A stretch of 42,309 nt of DNA from an uncultured Saprospiraceae bacterium (GCA_937921775.1 CAKZUK010000140.1:1-42309); one strand, 5' to 3'. Shown: positions 32,061 through 41,985, numbered from the stretch's first letter. Numbers and translations are program-made. The notes: a model not told the origin generated them from the sequence alone.

Positions 32061-33320
32061 TTATGGATATAATAAATAAGCAGCTCGTTTTCGTTTGAAT
32101 TTTCTTAGTCCATCTTCCCAAGTAGCTCGAATTTCTGACTCCGTTTTTCCAGCAATTATCTGCTTGCGTAAGTGATCACTTCCAGCTAATTTGTCGATGA
32201 ATTTTGTTTTTAAAAAGAAGCTTTCTTTAGATCCCATTTTTTTGTAAAAATCAATTAAATAAGATAAGTTTAATCTTCGCTCATCTCGTAAAGTTTCTAG
32301 ATCTGAATTAGATAAATCAAAGCCATTGCAAGACAGACCTTTTAGCTTAGGATCAGTTGCGCCATCCATTGGTTCGGGGATATAAGAGAAGTCTGTTTTA
32401 GGATAATCAGGATGCCCAATTACTTGGAATTGTTTGTTCGTTCCACGGCCAATGCTAACAATAGTTCCTTCAAAAAAGCATAAAGATGGGTACAAATAAA
32501 TTGATTGAATATTAGGTAGATTTGGCGAAGGTTTTACAGGGAGTTCGTATACCGTGTTGTGATCGTAGTTTTGACATTTCACAACAGTCAGATCGCATTT
32601 GATGCCATCCTTTAGCCAGCCTTCTCCGTTGACCATTTGAGCGTACTCCCCCACTGTCATGCCATGTACAACTGGGATTTCGTGTAAACCAACGAAAGAA
32701 CTAAATGCTTTGTCCAAAATCGGACCATCCACATAATGTCCATTTGGATTAGGACGATCCAAAACCATGAATTTAACACCGTTTTCTGCGCAAGCTTCCA
32801 TCACATAAGTCATGGATGAAATGTAGGTGTAAAAACGAGCCCCAACATCTTGAATATCAAAAATCACATAATCCAAATCTGCTAGATCACTAGCCGTAGG
32901 TTTCTTCCTTTTTCCATAAAGCGAAATTAGCGGAATACCTGTTTTAATGTCCTTACCGTCTTTAATCTGAGCGCCAGCATCTGCTTTACCTCTGAACCCA
33001 TGTTCTGGAGCAAAGATGGTTTTAATGTCAAGTCCAATACTTGTTAATCGATCGACCAGATGTGTATTCCCAATCATGGAAGTTTGATTGACCAATAAGG
33101 CTACCTTTTTTCCTTGAATCAGGGGTATGAACTCTGAAGCTTGAGCAGCACCGACAACAATTGGCTCAGGTTCAGCAACAACTTCTTCCTCAGGAATTTG
33201 TTCATTAGTCGTGTTGACTGGTTCATTTTCAACTTGCCCCTTCTCTACTGTTCGGTTACAGCCAGAGTTTGTAATAAAGAATAAAAGGAAAAAAGAAGCA
33301 ATGATTTTTAGATTCAGCAT
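32061..33320 (-). CDS. namZ: NamZ/DUF1343 exo-beta-N-acetylmuramidase, lipoprotein
   Basis: This 419-residue protein matches the DUF1343 family, shown in Bacillus subtilis (YbbC/NamZ) and Tannerella to release N-acetylmuramic acid from the ends of peptidoglycan fragments. Landmarks are VALLVNQTS, IFAPEHGFRG with the candidate catalytic Glu106, IPLISLYG, YVIFDIQDVGARFYTYISSM, LDRPNPNG and GRGTNKQFQVIGHP. The N-terminus has a lipoprotein signal ending TNSGC (Cys21), followed by a Pro/Glu/Val spacer, so the enzyme is tethered in the envelope. It works in cell-wall turnover or MurNAc recycling. No other recycling genes are next to it here. Confidence 0.93.
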   Translation of the reverse strand: MLNLKIIASFFLLFFITNSGCNRTVEKGQVENEPVNTTNEQIPEEEVVAEPEPIVVGAAQASEFIPLIQGKKVALLVNQTSMIGNTHLVDRLTSIGLDIKTIFAPEHGFRGKADAGAQIKDGKDIKTGIPLISLYGKRKKPTASDLADLDYVIFDIQDVGARFYTYISSMTYVMEACAENGVKFMVLDRPNPNGHYVDGPILDKAFSSFVGLHEIPVVHGMTVGEYAQMVNGEGWLKDGIKCDLTVVKCQNYDHNTVYELPVKPSPNLPNIQSIYLYPSLCFFEGTIVSIGRGTNKQFQVIGHPDYPKTDFSYIPEPMDGATDPKLKGLSCNGFDLSNSDLETLRDERRLNLSYLIDFYKKMGSKESFFLKTKFIDKLAGSDHLRKQIIAGKTESEIRATWEDGLRKFKRKRAAYLLYP

Positions 33321-33352
33321 AATAATTTGTAATTTTCGAGTTCACCAGCAAA

Positions 33353-33419
33353 ACGCAGAGAGATATTCATTTAGAACGAGTAAATGCTCATTCAATTTGA
33401 TGTACCTCTGCGTTTTTTT
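33353..33419 (+). repeat. Long-loop inverted repeat with T-run in a divergent intergenic region
   Basis: AAACGCAGAG pairs with CTCTGCGTTT around ~45 bases, and a run of Ts follows on the plus strand. It resembles the ACGCAGAG elements scattered in Bacteroidota genomes. A plus-strand terminator here would have no gene to end. Confidence 0.55.
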
Positions 33420-33472
33420 ATGGCATTAATCAAGCCTTTTATTCGCTTGAGAAAAGCATAACTTTATAAAAC

Positions 33473-34876
33473 ATGGCCAAAGATAAGATATACGCGATAA
33501 TTGACATTGAAACTACGGGTGGAATGGCTGCTCGTGATAAAATAACTGAAATTGCTATTGTTTTACATAACGGTAAGGAGATTATTGATACTTACGAAAC
33601 CTTAATCAATCCAGAGCGTGCTATTCCTGCTAATATCACCCGAATTACCAATATAACAAACGATATGGTGCTTGATGCCCCAAAGTTTTATGAAGTGGCT
33701 AAGGAAATAGTGGAACGTACCAAAGGAGCCATCTTTGTAGCACACAACGTACGATTTGACTATTCTTTTATCCGAGAGGAATTCAAAAGATTAGGCTTTA
33801 TTTATAGCCGTCGTCAGCTCTGTACGGTACGCTTGTCTCGAAAGGTATTTCCTGGTTTGAAATCTTATGGTTTGAGCAACTTGATTCGGCATTTCAATAT
33901 CACACTCAAAGGTGGCCGACACAGAGCTATGGGTGACACATTGGCTACTGTAGAGCTTTTTGAGCGCATTATGAACAAGAAGTCGAGTAAGACTGAGATT
34001 GATATTATGGTCAATCATGGCGTCAAAGTTTCGCAACTTCCAGCTAATATTACACTTACTCAATTACACACTTTGCCAGAGGACTGTGGTATCTACTATT
34101 TTTACAATAGAATGGGCGAAATCATTTACATTGGGAAAAGCATCGATATCAAAAAACGAGTAATGAGTCACTTTGTCAAGCAAACAGAAAAATCAAGAAA
34201 GCTCTACGAGAATGTTTGGGACATCAAGTTTGAAATAACAGGAAGTGAACTAGCAGCCTTATTATTAGAATCACATGAAATAAAGTACCACCACCCCTAT
34301 ATCAACAGAGCGCAACGAGCTAGATCATATCCTTATGTACTCCATTCGTATGAAAATCAGGATGGTTATATTTGTATGGACATTCTCAAAGTCAATAAAA
34401 AGCAAAAGCAGAAGTTAAACATCTTAAGAGAATTTGCCACCAGTTATTCTGCCAAAGGTTCTCTAGATCGAATTCTGGAAGAATTTGACTTGTGTCAAAC
34501 TTATTGCAACATAGATATCATTAAAAGACCCTGTTTTTACCATCAGATTGATAAATGTAAGGGGGCCTGTGTGCACAAGGAAGATGCAGCATCTTATAAT
34601 GCACGAGTTATGGAGGCTGTTGGTGATTTGGACACTGATTTTCCTGACGACTTTATTTTGATTGATAAGGGTCGTACACAAGAGGAGAAGACGGTCGTTT
34701 TAATTGAATCCGGAATTTATAAAGGCTTTGGTTACCTAGAAAATGAAAATAGTTACCAAAACATAGAATCAATTAAAGAAATAATTGATACGTATGACCA
34801 TAACCCTGAGACGTTTAGGATAATCAAGCATTATATTCACACAAAACGCAAGGAAATTAAGATCATTCATATCTAG
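33473..34876 (+). CDS. DnaQ-like 3'-5' exonuclease fused to a GIY-YIG nuclease domain
   Basis: This 467-residue protein joins two nuclease modules. Residues ~5-168 are a DEDDh exonuclease: Asp11 and Glu13 in IDIETTG, Asp96 in NVRFDY, and His150 with Asp155 in GGRHRAMGD. Residues ~200-285 are a GIY-YIG domain (CGIYYFYNRMGEIIYIGKS, then IKKRVMSHF), as in UvrC and Cho. A UvrC-like four-cysteine knot follows (CQTYC, then PCFYHQIDKCKGAC, ~350-385). It lacks the UvrC HhH/RNase H-like half. Such Epsilon-GIY fusions are known in many bacteria and are thought to act in nucleotide excision repair. It stands alone, starting 150 bp from the divergent NamZ gene. Confidence 0.93.
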   Translation: MAKDKIYAIIDIETTGGMAARDKITEIAIVLHNGKEIIDTYETLINPERAIPANITRITNITNDMVLDAPKFYEVAKEIVERTKGAIFVAHNVRFDYSFIREEFKRLGFIYSRRQLCTVRLSRKVFPGLKSYGLSNLIRHFNITLKGGRHRAMGDTLATVELFERIMNKKSSKTEIDIMVNHGVKVSQLPANITLTQLHTLPEDCGIYYFYNRMGEIIYIGKSIDIKKRVMSHFVKQTEKSRKLYENVWDIKFEITGSELAALLLESHEIKYHHPYINRAQRARSYPYVLHSYENQDGYICMDILKVNKKQKQKLNILREFATSYSAKGSLDRILEEFDLCQTYCNIDIIKRPCFYHQIDKCKGACVHKEDAASYNARVMEAVGDLDTDFPDDFILIDKGRTQEEKTVVLIESGIYKGFGYLENENSYQNIESIKEIIDTYDHNPETFRIIKHYIHTKRKEIKIIHI

Positions 34877-35021
34877 TTTCTCCAAATGAAGTGTTATATT
34901 TACGCTTACAATTTTAGAAAATTCCATTAGCTTTAAGTTAATGGCTCCCCCCTTTTCGTCCAAAGCCTTACCGAACACACCCATATTTAACCGATTTTTT
35001 AAGTAAATCAACTTATCTATT

Positions 35022-38000
35022 ATGACTCGTTGTATCCTTGCAGTTATTGCAATGATGGTATTCTCAAATAATATCATTGCTCAGTTAACTGTTAAAACCG
35101 ATAACTCCACGGCCTATTATGAAGCCGGTGAAAACATGAATTTTGTAGTAACTTCTAGCTCCTCAGGGACAGTTGAATACACAATTTCTTATCATAAATA
35201 TGCTCCTGATATAGTTAGTGGCACTATTGAAGTTAGCTCCGGCGAACCAGCCTATATTCCCTTTAGCTCAGCTGAGCCAGCAATGGTGATTTGTAAAGTA
35301 AATAAAGGAAGTAAATCTGATTTAGTTGCTGCGGCCTTCTCTCCGTATGATATTGATGCTTTGGTAGATGAACCCGCAGACTTTGATGTTTTTTGGGAGA
35401 ATCAAAAAGCAGCACTTGCTAGTGTAGACATGAACCCTCAATTACAGTACTACGAAGAGTCTGACTATACTAAAACATACAAACTTGAACTTGCTAGTAT
35501 TGATAACTGGAAAGTGTATGGTTACATAACTATTCCAGAAGGAGCTGGTCCTTTTCCTGCTGTTCTTACTTTACCTCCATATGGAGATGGAGCGAATATT
35601 GTCTCTCCTGCAGAGTCAATTGCAGAACGTGGAGGTGCCATCTCTGTAGCCATCAATATTCACAATGTGGAGCCTGACGAACAAGATTCTGATGCTTATG
35701 AGAATGCTGATATTACGGATAAAGAAGGTTATTATTATCGTTATAGCATTCTTGGAGCCGTAAGAGCAATTGACTATATCTTCTCTAGAGATGACTTCGA
35801 TGGAGAGAGTATGGGAGTGGTTGGTGTAAGTCAAGGTGGTGGTCTATCTACTATTATTGCTGGTTTGGATCAACGTGTTAATCTATTGGTGCAGAGTAAT
35901 GGCACCATGGGGCAGCATAGTGGTAATTCTTTTGACCGAGCTTCTGGCTTTCCATACTATTTGCAAAAAGCTATGAATGACAATATTGATGTTCAGGCAA
36001 CTGTTGATGCAAGTCGCTATTACGATGCAATTTTCTTTGCGAAAAGATACAATGGACCAAGTTTATCTATCATTAGCTATCTAGATGATATCTGTCCTCC
36101 TGCCACTGTTTTTGCTTTTTACGATCAATTTCGTGGACCTAAGGTATTGCTGCATGCTTTAGAGTTGGATCACACCCATCCTAATGAATATTGGGCTGGA
36201 CGTTACGATTTAATGCGACGCCACTTTCCAGCAATGCTGACACCACCTTGGCCTTGGCCTGATTCAGAAATTGGTTATTTTGTTAACGCAGGGCCAGACC
36301 TTACTGTCTCTAATGCTTGTGAAGTAAACCTAAGTGCAGAATTATTTTTAGAAAATGAATCGATTGATTCGTGGCCTGTACAATGGACGATGATTGAAGG
36401 TCCAGGTATTGCAACTTTTGGAGATGCAAATGATATGAATACTAATGTTTCTTTCAGTGAGGAGGGAACCTATGTACTTCGATTTACGGGCGATGATTTG
36501 GCTAATCTTGAAGACGATGAACGTTACTATACATTGACTGATTATGTAACGATCACCATAAGTGGATCAGGAACTGCAGCACCAGAAGTGGTACTTTCTG
36601 CTAATTCAATGGTTACTTCTGCTTTTGATGTAGCAGTCGTATTTAATCAATCTGTAAGTGGACTTTCGTTAAATGATTTCACAATTTCAAATGGAACTCC
36701 AACGGGCATTTCCGGAAGCGGAACAACTTACACATTGACTATTGATCCTATCACTGAAGGAGATGTTCAGATTGTATTACCAGCAAATGCAGCTATTGAT
36801 TGTGCTGATACTGGCAACGCAGTTTCAAACACCTTGACTGTTACTTACGAAATAGTTACTGGTACATTAGAACTGGTTTGTCCAGATAACATTAGTTTAC
36901 TCGCTCCATTTGGTTCTAGTGGTCTTGATGTTAATTGGATTGCGCCAAATGCAGGTAGCACTTGCCCTATTGGTGAGGTTGGCTTAAGTCAAATAGGAGG
37001 CTTAAGCAGTGGAAGTGAATTCCCAATTGGACAATCGATTATAACTTATCAAGCAACAGATGCTTGTGATAATTCATTAACGTGTACATTTGAAATCATA
37101 ATTGAAGAAGAGGAAGATACACCAGATCCTGATTGTGAATCAGCATCTGAAAACCCATGGAAGGAGTATATCAAACAAATTGAATTTGGAGATATTGATA
37201 AAGAGTCAAACAAAACAACTTATAGCGACTATACGGATGAAAGTACAATGGTTGAAAGAGGTGCAACGGTTCCATTTAGTTTGACATTAAGATATACTAG
37301 TCCTGAGAGAAACGATGAATTCATAAAAGTGTGGATTGATTATAATCTCGATGGTGCTTTTGATGAAGCGACTGAAACCGCAGCGTCTATCTTCTTTCCA
37401 GCTACTTACGGAGATCAGATTCATGTGGTAAACGCTGATATTCTGATACCAACAACTGCCCTAAATGGTACTGCAAGAATGCGTGTTTCGCTGAAGCGAG
37501 ATGGCTATGCTACACCATGTGAAACTTTCGAATATGGTGAAGTTGAAGATTATACAGTTAATATTTCTGGAGAAGTTGGACCAATTCTAAGTTATACTTG
37601 TCCGGATAACATTACTGTAACGGCTGATTTAGGTGCGACACTTGCTTTCGTTGAGTGGGATGCTCCTATTGCTACTTCAACTTGTTCGACCTCAGGCGCA
37701 TTTATTACGCAGACCAGCGGTCCTGCGAGTGGAACTTTATTCCCTGTCGGTGTTACACAGGTGTCTTATGCCTTTTTTGATTTCTGTGAAAACGGAGAAG
37801 TCTGTTCTTTCTTGGTCACCGTTGAAGAAGCTGCAACTACTTTAAGTTTTGTTTGTCCTAATAATATTGAACTGGCTGCGCCAAATGGACCGCAGGTAGT
37901 TAACTGGACGGAACCTGCTGCTACTTCTGATTGTCCAAATGGAAACCTAAGTATAAATCAAACTTCAGGGCCAGTAAACGGTAGTCTATTATCTGCAGGT

Positions 38001-38837
38001 GTAACCAATATCGCTTACGTCATCACTGATGCTTGTGGCAATATTGAAACCTGTTCCTTTGATATTACATTAACAACAGAACCACAGGAAATTTGCGAAT
38101 CAGAAAGTGAGTATCCGTGGAATGATTGGATTTATAAAGTGAAGTTTGACGAAATTAGTAATACTTCTGGTAAAAAGGCATACAGCGATTTTACAGATGA
38201 TGTCACGAATGTATCACCAAATGCTATTTACTCAATCGAATTAACTGCCAAGACTAGTTATTTTGGTTACGATCAATATTGGAAGGTATGGATTGATTAT
38301 AATCAAGATGGTGTTTTTGATGAGGCTACTGAAACGATCTTTTCTGCTTTCGCTCCTGCCGAGGAAGATGGGACAACTACTTCTAAAGTGACGGGTTTGG
38401 TTACCATCCCTGGAGATGCAGTAGCAGGTGAATGTAGAATGCGTGTGAGCAAGAAGCGAGATAGCTACCCTAGTCCATGTGAAGTGTTTGAGTTTGGTGA
38501 AGTTGAAGACTACACGGTGATTGTAGGAACTGGTTTTGCTGGAATGGCTGAGACAAATTCTGATAATACGAATTCAGATTTGACTGCTGCCGTGCGTTTG
38601 TATCCGAATCCGGTAAGTGATTATATGACCATTGATTTTGGAGACTTCGAAGGGAAACTAGTGCATTATGATTTGGTTGATGTTCGAGGACAGATTTTGG
38701 AATCAAAATCATTTGTTGTAGAGAATCGATTTGAGGATGTTGATTGTTCCAAATTACAGCAAGGTGTTTACACGATTCGTTTGATTAGTAAAAGATCTGA
38801 TATTGTGATTAAGCGGTTTGTGAAAGTCTTGGAATAA
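35022..38837 (+). CDS. Secreted multidomain acetyl xylan esterase-like protein with T9SS sorting domain
   Basis: This 1271-residue protein has a signal peptide (cleavage near IIAQ, residue 21). Residues ~22-105 are a beta-sandwich domain. Residues ~106-405 are an AXE1-type alpha/beta hydrolase: nucleophile Ser270 in GVSQGGG, Asp355/356 in SYLDDICPP, and His384 in LDHTHPNEY. A PKD-like domain (~422-515) and an Ig-like domain (~518-612) follow. Then come HYR (~617-697), GEVED (~704-850), two more HYR units (~857-1022) and a second GEVED (~1025-1170), each GEVED ending EYGEVEDYTV or EFGEVEDYTV. Residues ~1190-1271 (RLYPNPVSDYMTI...LQQGVYTIRL) are a T9SS type A sorting domain. It probably deacetylates plant or algal polysaccharide or cephalosporin-like esters at the cell surface. 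Confidence 0.92.
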   Translation: MTRCILAVIAMMVFSNNIIAQLTVKTDNSTAYYEAGENMNFVVTSSSSGTVEYTISYHKYAPDIVSGTIEVSSGEPAYIPFSSAEPAMVICKVNKGSKSDLVAAAFSPYDIDALVDEPADFDVFWENQKAALASVDMNPQLQYYEESDYTKTYKLELASIDNWKVYGYITIPEGAGPFPAVLTLPPYGDGANIVSPAESIAERGGAISVAINIHNVEPDEQDSDAYENADITDKEGYYYRYSILGAVRAIDYIFSRDDFDGESMGVVGVSQGGGLSTIIAGLDQRVNLLVQSNGTMGQHSGNSFDRASGFPYYLQKAMNDNIDVQATVDASRYYDAIFFAKRYNGPSLSIISYLDDICPPATVFAFYDQFRGPKVLLHALELDHTHPNEYWAGRYDLMRRHFPAMLTPPWPWPDSEIGYFVNAGPDLTVSNACEVNLSAELFLENESIDSWPVQWTMIEGPGIATFGDANDMNTNVSFSEEGTYVLRFTGDDLANLEDDERYYTLTDYVTITISGSGTAAPEVVLSANSMVTSAFDVAVVFNQSVSGLSLNDFTISNGTPTGISGSGTTYTLTIDPITEGDVQIVLPANAAIDCADTGNAVSNTLTVTYEIVTGTLELVCPDNISLLAPFGSSGLDVNWIAPNAGSTCPIGEVGLSQIGGLSSGSEFPIGQSIITYQATDACDNSLTCTFEIIIEEEEDTPDPDCESASENPWKEYIKQIEFGDIDKESNKTTYSDYTDESTMVERGATVPFSLTLRYTSPERNDEFIKVWIDYNLDGAFDEATETAASIFFPATYGDQIHVVNADILIPTTALNGTARMRVSLKRDGYATPCETFEYGEVEDYTVNISGEVGPILSYTCPDNITVTADLGATLAFVEWDAPIATSTCSTSGAFITQTSGPASGTLFPVGVTQVSYAFFDFCENGEVCSFLVTVEEAATTLSFVCPNNIELAAPNGPQVVNWTEPAATSDCPNGNLSINQTSGPVNGSLLSAGVTNIAYVITDACGNIETCSFDITLTTEPQEICESESEYPWNDWIYKVKFDEISNTSGKKAYSDFTDDVTNVSPNAIYSIELTAKTSYFGYDQYWKVWIDYNQDGVFDEATETIFSAFAPAEEDGTTTSKVTGLVTIPGDAVAGECRMRVSKKRDSYPSPCEVFEFGEVEDYTVIVGTGFAGMAETNSDNTNSDLTAAVRLYPNPVSDYMTIDFGDFEGKLVHYDLVDVRGQILESKSFVVENRFEDVDCSKLQQGVYTIRLISKRSDIVIKRFVKVLE

Positions 38838-38916
38838 AGACGATTACTGAATTTTAAAAGTATTGTAAATCCTACTAAATAGAATTCAACAACTATTTGA
38901 GGTCTTAGGCTTTATG

Positions 38917-38956
38917 AAAAAATCCAAACTTTACTTTTGTGAAGTTTGGATTTTTT
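38917..38956. terminator. Terminator after the esterase gene
   Basis: The arms AAAAAATCCAAACTT (38917-38931) and AAGTTTGGATTTTTT (38942-38956) are perfect complements around 10 bases, with a T-run on the plus strand and an A-run on the left, so it may act in both directions. Confidence 0.9.
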
Positions 38957-39035
38957 TATGTCTGTTTGGATCACAAAAGACTAAGCTTATGGGAAGAGGG
39001 AATTCCACTTTCTTATTAGATCATAACTTAATCTC

Positions 39036-40547
39036 CTATTCAATTTGTGGTTTGATCTTTTCTAGTGCGGGGATGATTAGTCTTTCGTAGAGTTCTTCAA
39101 TTTCATTCTTATTTAAGGCTGGACGATTATGGTGTTTGGGGATTCTATAATGATTGTTCATCATCTTTAAAAGCCGATACAATTTTACTTTTTTATCTTT
39201 ATTTGTAGTTGTCATTGTTTTCTTAATGACAAGATTAATAACTTCTTCACTTTTCATTTGGTTTATTAGTTGAGCAGAGGAATTGAAATTTTTGTTTTTA
39301 TCCAACTCTTTTAATAGGACAGGAATTGCTAAGGACCAAAAACGATATATTTGCTGATTAGCTTCAGAAAAATTTTTAATGTCACTTGAGCTAATCATGA
39401 GTAAATATTCTTTGACCACTCTATTAATAATTAGTTGATCATTTGATGCTAAAATCAACTCTCCTTTCAAGTGCCTATCTCCTAGGATTTTGGCAACTTT
39501 TCTGAAATTCACAATTTCAACTTCATAAGCTGAGTGGTTCTCATATATTTCATGAAAACTATTGCTCTCTAAATAAGCTAATAATGCGCTGTTTGACTTA
39601 GTTTTAAAATCTTCACCTTTATCTTCAGGGCGAATGACCTTCAGGGTGCTATTGATTTTTCTTCTAACTTTAGCTGGACTTTTTAATTGATGGCTAGTAT
39701 GATTCTGACTTGCCGATTCTTTTTTAATTCGTTCTTTCCTTTCCTCAAAGTATTCTTTCTGTTCAGCAAGGTATTTTAAATAATAGTTTTTCTTATTTGC
39801 GTTTAAGCTTACCTTCCAGTTCGGCGAATCTAACTCCTCGTTTATTATATTTATCATTCGGTCTTCATCATTTCTTTTAGCCATTATAGATCTTTCAGCA
39901 ACCAGAAATGGTAAAACATGATCGTCCGTCGTGGCTATTTTTTCTTGTACGGATAAAAAAACAAAGCTAGATAGTTCGTAATCTGATAGTGTTTGAGTTA
40001 GTACTTTAAACATACTTAATTCTACCATCGGTCTTAATTGACGATGCTTTTTTAAAACAATCATTGCATCTTCAGATCCTATTCTTGCCAGTTTGGAGGC
40101 AATCAGATCAATTAAAAAAGTGTTAGGGTCAGACTCTAATAACTTATCCAAGCTTTCAATAAATGCTGCTTCAAAAGTGCCACTGTTAAATTTTGCTAAA
40201 TAAACTTCAGCTTGGGCTTTAAATTCTAAACAATATATTTTCTGACTTCTAATTCGTCCTTCACTTTGATCCCAATTTTTCGATTTTTCTTCAAGATGGA
40301 TAATGTAATCTATTATAAGGTTTTTTGAGTCTTTATCATTTCTAAAAACTAACTCATGAAAAATCAAGTTCGTTTTCTGAAACATAAATTCCTTAAAAAG
40401 TAATTCTTTTAATTGTTGACTGGATTTGTTGGATAGTTGCTTACTAAAGTCAGTCAAGACATTAGACGGTATAGGATGGTATTGAGCATATGATATATTT
40501 CCAAAGCAATAAAAGATAAATGATAGTAGAATGATTTTTAAGTTCAT
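39036..40547 (-). CDS. Exported helical protein of unknown function
   Basis: From the ATG at 40547 this is a 503-residue protein with a signal peptide (MNLKIILLSFIFYCFGNISYAQ); the ATG at 40556 adds three residues. The mature chain is strongly helical and Lys/Glu/Leu-rich. It is interrupted around residues 270-300 by a basic Ser/Gln/Lys linker (SASQNHTSHQLKSPAKVRRK). The first half (for example LLESDPNTFLIDLIASKLARIGSEDAMIVLKKH) has the look of HEAT-like or TPR-like helical pairs, but no family is recognised. No lipobox or sorting domain is visible, so it should be periplasmic. It converges with the esterase gene and lies 200 bp from pyrF, with its own spacer. Confidence 0.72.
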   Translation of the reverse strand: MNLKIILLSFIFYCFGNISYAQYHPIPSNVLTDFSKQLSNKSSQQLKELLFKEFMFQKTNLIFHELVFRNDKDSKNLIIDYIIHLEEKSKNWDQSEGRIRSQKIYCLEFKAQAEVYLAKFNSGTFEAAFIESLDKLLESDPNTFLIDLIASKLARIGSEDAMIVLKKHRQLRPMVELSMFKVLTQTLSDYELSSFVFLSVQEKIATTDDHVLPFLVAERSIMAKRNDEDRMINIINEELDSPNWKVSLNANKKNYYLKYLAEQKEYFEERKERIKKESASQNHTSHQLKSPAKVRRKINSTLKVIRPEDKGEDFKTKSNSALLAYLESNSFHEIYENHSAYEVEIVNFRKVAKILGDRHLKGELILASNDQLIINRVVKEYLLMISSSDIKNFSEANQQIYRFWSLAIPVLLKELDKNKNFNSSAQLINQMKSEEVINLVIKKTMTTTNKDKKVKLYRLLKMMNNHYRIPKHHNRPALNKNEIEELYERLIIPALEKIKPQIE

Positions 40548-40757
40548 TGTAACCATGATATTATTTTTTAAACTTAAATCTTACGACCAATTTATAGGAA
40601 ATAATCAGAAATGTATGGTCATGATAAATAGAATGTTATGACTTTCGGACTCGAAAGAGAAGGGATGATTCGCTAATGCTTACTAAGCTTTTACTGCTTT
40701 AGTAAGCATTTGAGGGCTAGGTTCGAATCTAATTTAATTCGGCAAAATCCTATAGTC
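40548..40757. other. Intergenic region downstream of pyrF
   Basis: It carries two hairpins: CTTTCG/CGAAAG at 40642-40657 and the 12-bp one at 40675-40710. No gene is seen. Confidence 0.45.
40675..40710 (-). terminator. Possible terminator of pyrF
   Basis: AATGCTTACTAA (40675-40686) and TTAGTAAGCATT (40699-40710) are perfect complements around 12 bases. It lies ~48 bp after the pyrF stop but lacks a T-run. Confidence 0.45.
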
Positions 40758-41564
40758 CTACACAATCAAGCCACTCATAAGTTCCTGCACTTTCCCAGCA
40801 GCAGCACGAGCTTTATCCGCAAAGTCCAAACCATCACCCGCATAGATAATCCCGCGAGACGAATTGACCAAAAGCCCACAATGATCATTCAGTCCATAAT
40901 TGGAAACACCTTCCAAGTCACCACCTTGTGCTCCAATGCCAGGTACTAATAAAAAGTTGTCAGGAGAGATGCGACGAATTTCTTCAAACTTCTCTGGATG
41001 CGTAGCTCCAACCACGAACATCAGATTTTCTGGAGTTCCCCAAGTCATTGCTCTGCGCATTACTTTTTCGTAAAGTGGTTGATCGTTTTCTTGTTTTGTA
41101 AACTGAAAATCATTGCTGCCTTTATTAGAAGTTAGTGCAAGTAGAATCACCCATTTGTTTTCAAATTCTAGGAAAGGTTGAACAGAATCGATACCCATGT
41201 AAGGTGCAACTGTCACTGAATCAAAATTCATGGTTTCAAAAAAAGCACGGGCATATAATTTTGAAGTATTGCCAATGTCTCCACGTTTTGCATCAGCAAT
41301 GGTGAAGTGTTCTTCTGGAATATAGTCCAAGGTTTTCTGTAAAGATTCCCAGCCTTTTGCACCAAGCGCTTCGTAAAAAGCAATATTGGGTTTGTAGCCT
41401 ACACAAAGGTCTTTGGTGGCATCAATAATCTGCTTATTGAATTCAAAGATGGGGTCTGCTTTGTCGAGAAGATGTTTTGGAATACGATTTAGGTCAGCGT
41501 CCAAACCAACGCAAAGGTAAGATCGTTTTGTTTGGATTTGGTGGAATAGTTCGTCACGAGTCAT
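40758..41564 (-). CDS. pyrF: Orotidine 5'-phosphate decarboxylase
   Basis: This enzyme converts OMP to UMP, the last step of de novo UMP synthesis. It has 268 residues, the size of the longer subtype 2 proteins. The catalytic Asp-Lys-Asp motif is [10 protein letters not shown] at residues 91-100 (Asp91, Lys93, Asp96). [12 protein letters not shown] at 18-29 and [13 protein letters not shown] at 57-69 bind the substrate, and [10 protein letters not shown] and [10 protein letters not shown] near the C-terminus bind phosphate. The ATG at 41564 matches the family start MTRDELF. It is the third pyrimidine gene of the window but is far from pyrR-pyrB. Confidence 0.97.
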   Translation of the reverse strand: MTRDELFHQIQTKRSYLCVGLDADLNRIPKHLLDKADPIFEFNKQIIDATKDLCVGYKPNIAFYEALGAKGWESLQKTLDYIPEEHFTIADAKRGDIGNTSKLYARAFFETMNFDSVTVAPYMGIDSVQPFLEFENKWVILLALTSNKGSNDFQFTKQENDQPLYEKVMRRAMTWGTPENLMFVVGATHPEKFEEIRRISPDNFLLVPGIGAQGGDLEGVSNYGLNDHCGLLVNSSRGIIYAGDGLDFADKARAAAGKVQELMSGLIV

Positions 41565-41591
41565 AGTGAATAAAAATTGGAAATGGAATTA

Positions 41592-41632
41592 GAACCTGCC
41601 GAGGTCCATCTGGCTAGACAGGCCGCCAAGCA
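41592..41632. repeat. GC-rich palindromic element
   Basis: CCTGC...GCAGG bounds a GC-rich ~40-bp element containing CTGGCTAGACAGGCCGCCAAG in an otherwise AT-rich spacer between pyrF and the NifU-like gene. It resembles the CCTGCC/GGCAGG repeats common between Bacteroidota genes. Confidence 0.5.
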
Positions 41633-41699
41633 GGAATAGAATGCACTTGTTATTCTATTTATTTGAGTATTAAATTTCGGGAATGCTAAGCTATAAATG

Positions 41700-41960
41700 T
41701 TAAATTGTAATTCCGTTGATTGCTTCGACACCTTTGATATTAGGTATCTTGGACTGAATACTTTGTTCGATACCTGCACGCATAGTCATGGCTGACATAT
41801 TGCAGCTTTCACAATTGCCCATCCATTTGATTTGAACCACCATATCATCCGTAACATCTACCAGCTCCACGTTACCTCCATCAACCGCAAGGTGAGGACG
41901 TACATCATCTAAAGCTTTATCTATTCGTATTAGTAGTTCTTCTTTTTCTTGGGTTAACAT
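41700..41960 (-). CDS. NifU-like C-terminal domain protein (Fe-S cluster scaffold/carrier)
   Basis: This 86-residue protein is a stand-alone NifU C-terminal domain. It shows the pattern IDKALDDVRPHLAVDGGNVELV, then GNCESCNMSAMTMRAGIE with Cys50-x2-Cys53, which binds a [4Fe-4S] cluster at a dimer interface. The C-terminus IPNIKGVEAI fits the family. Such proteins pass clusters to targets as NfuA/Nfu does, here without the A-type degenerate domain of NfuA. A minus-strand TATCTTTG at 41986-41993 is a good -7 box. It is followed by pyrF 136 bp downstream; co-transcription is possible. Confidence 0.95.
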   Translation of the reverse strand: MLTQEKEELLIRIDKALDDVRPHLAVDGGNVELVDVTDDMVVQIKWMGNCESCNMSAMTMRAGIEQSIQSKIPNIKGVEAINGITI

Positions 41961-41985
41961 ATTTTATTTTGCATTAATGTGGAGG

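Noticed and set aside
41561..41779. 72-residue minus-strand frame overlapping the NifU-like gene
   Set aside because: It is an alternative frame of the conserved NifU-like gene plus spacer.
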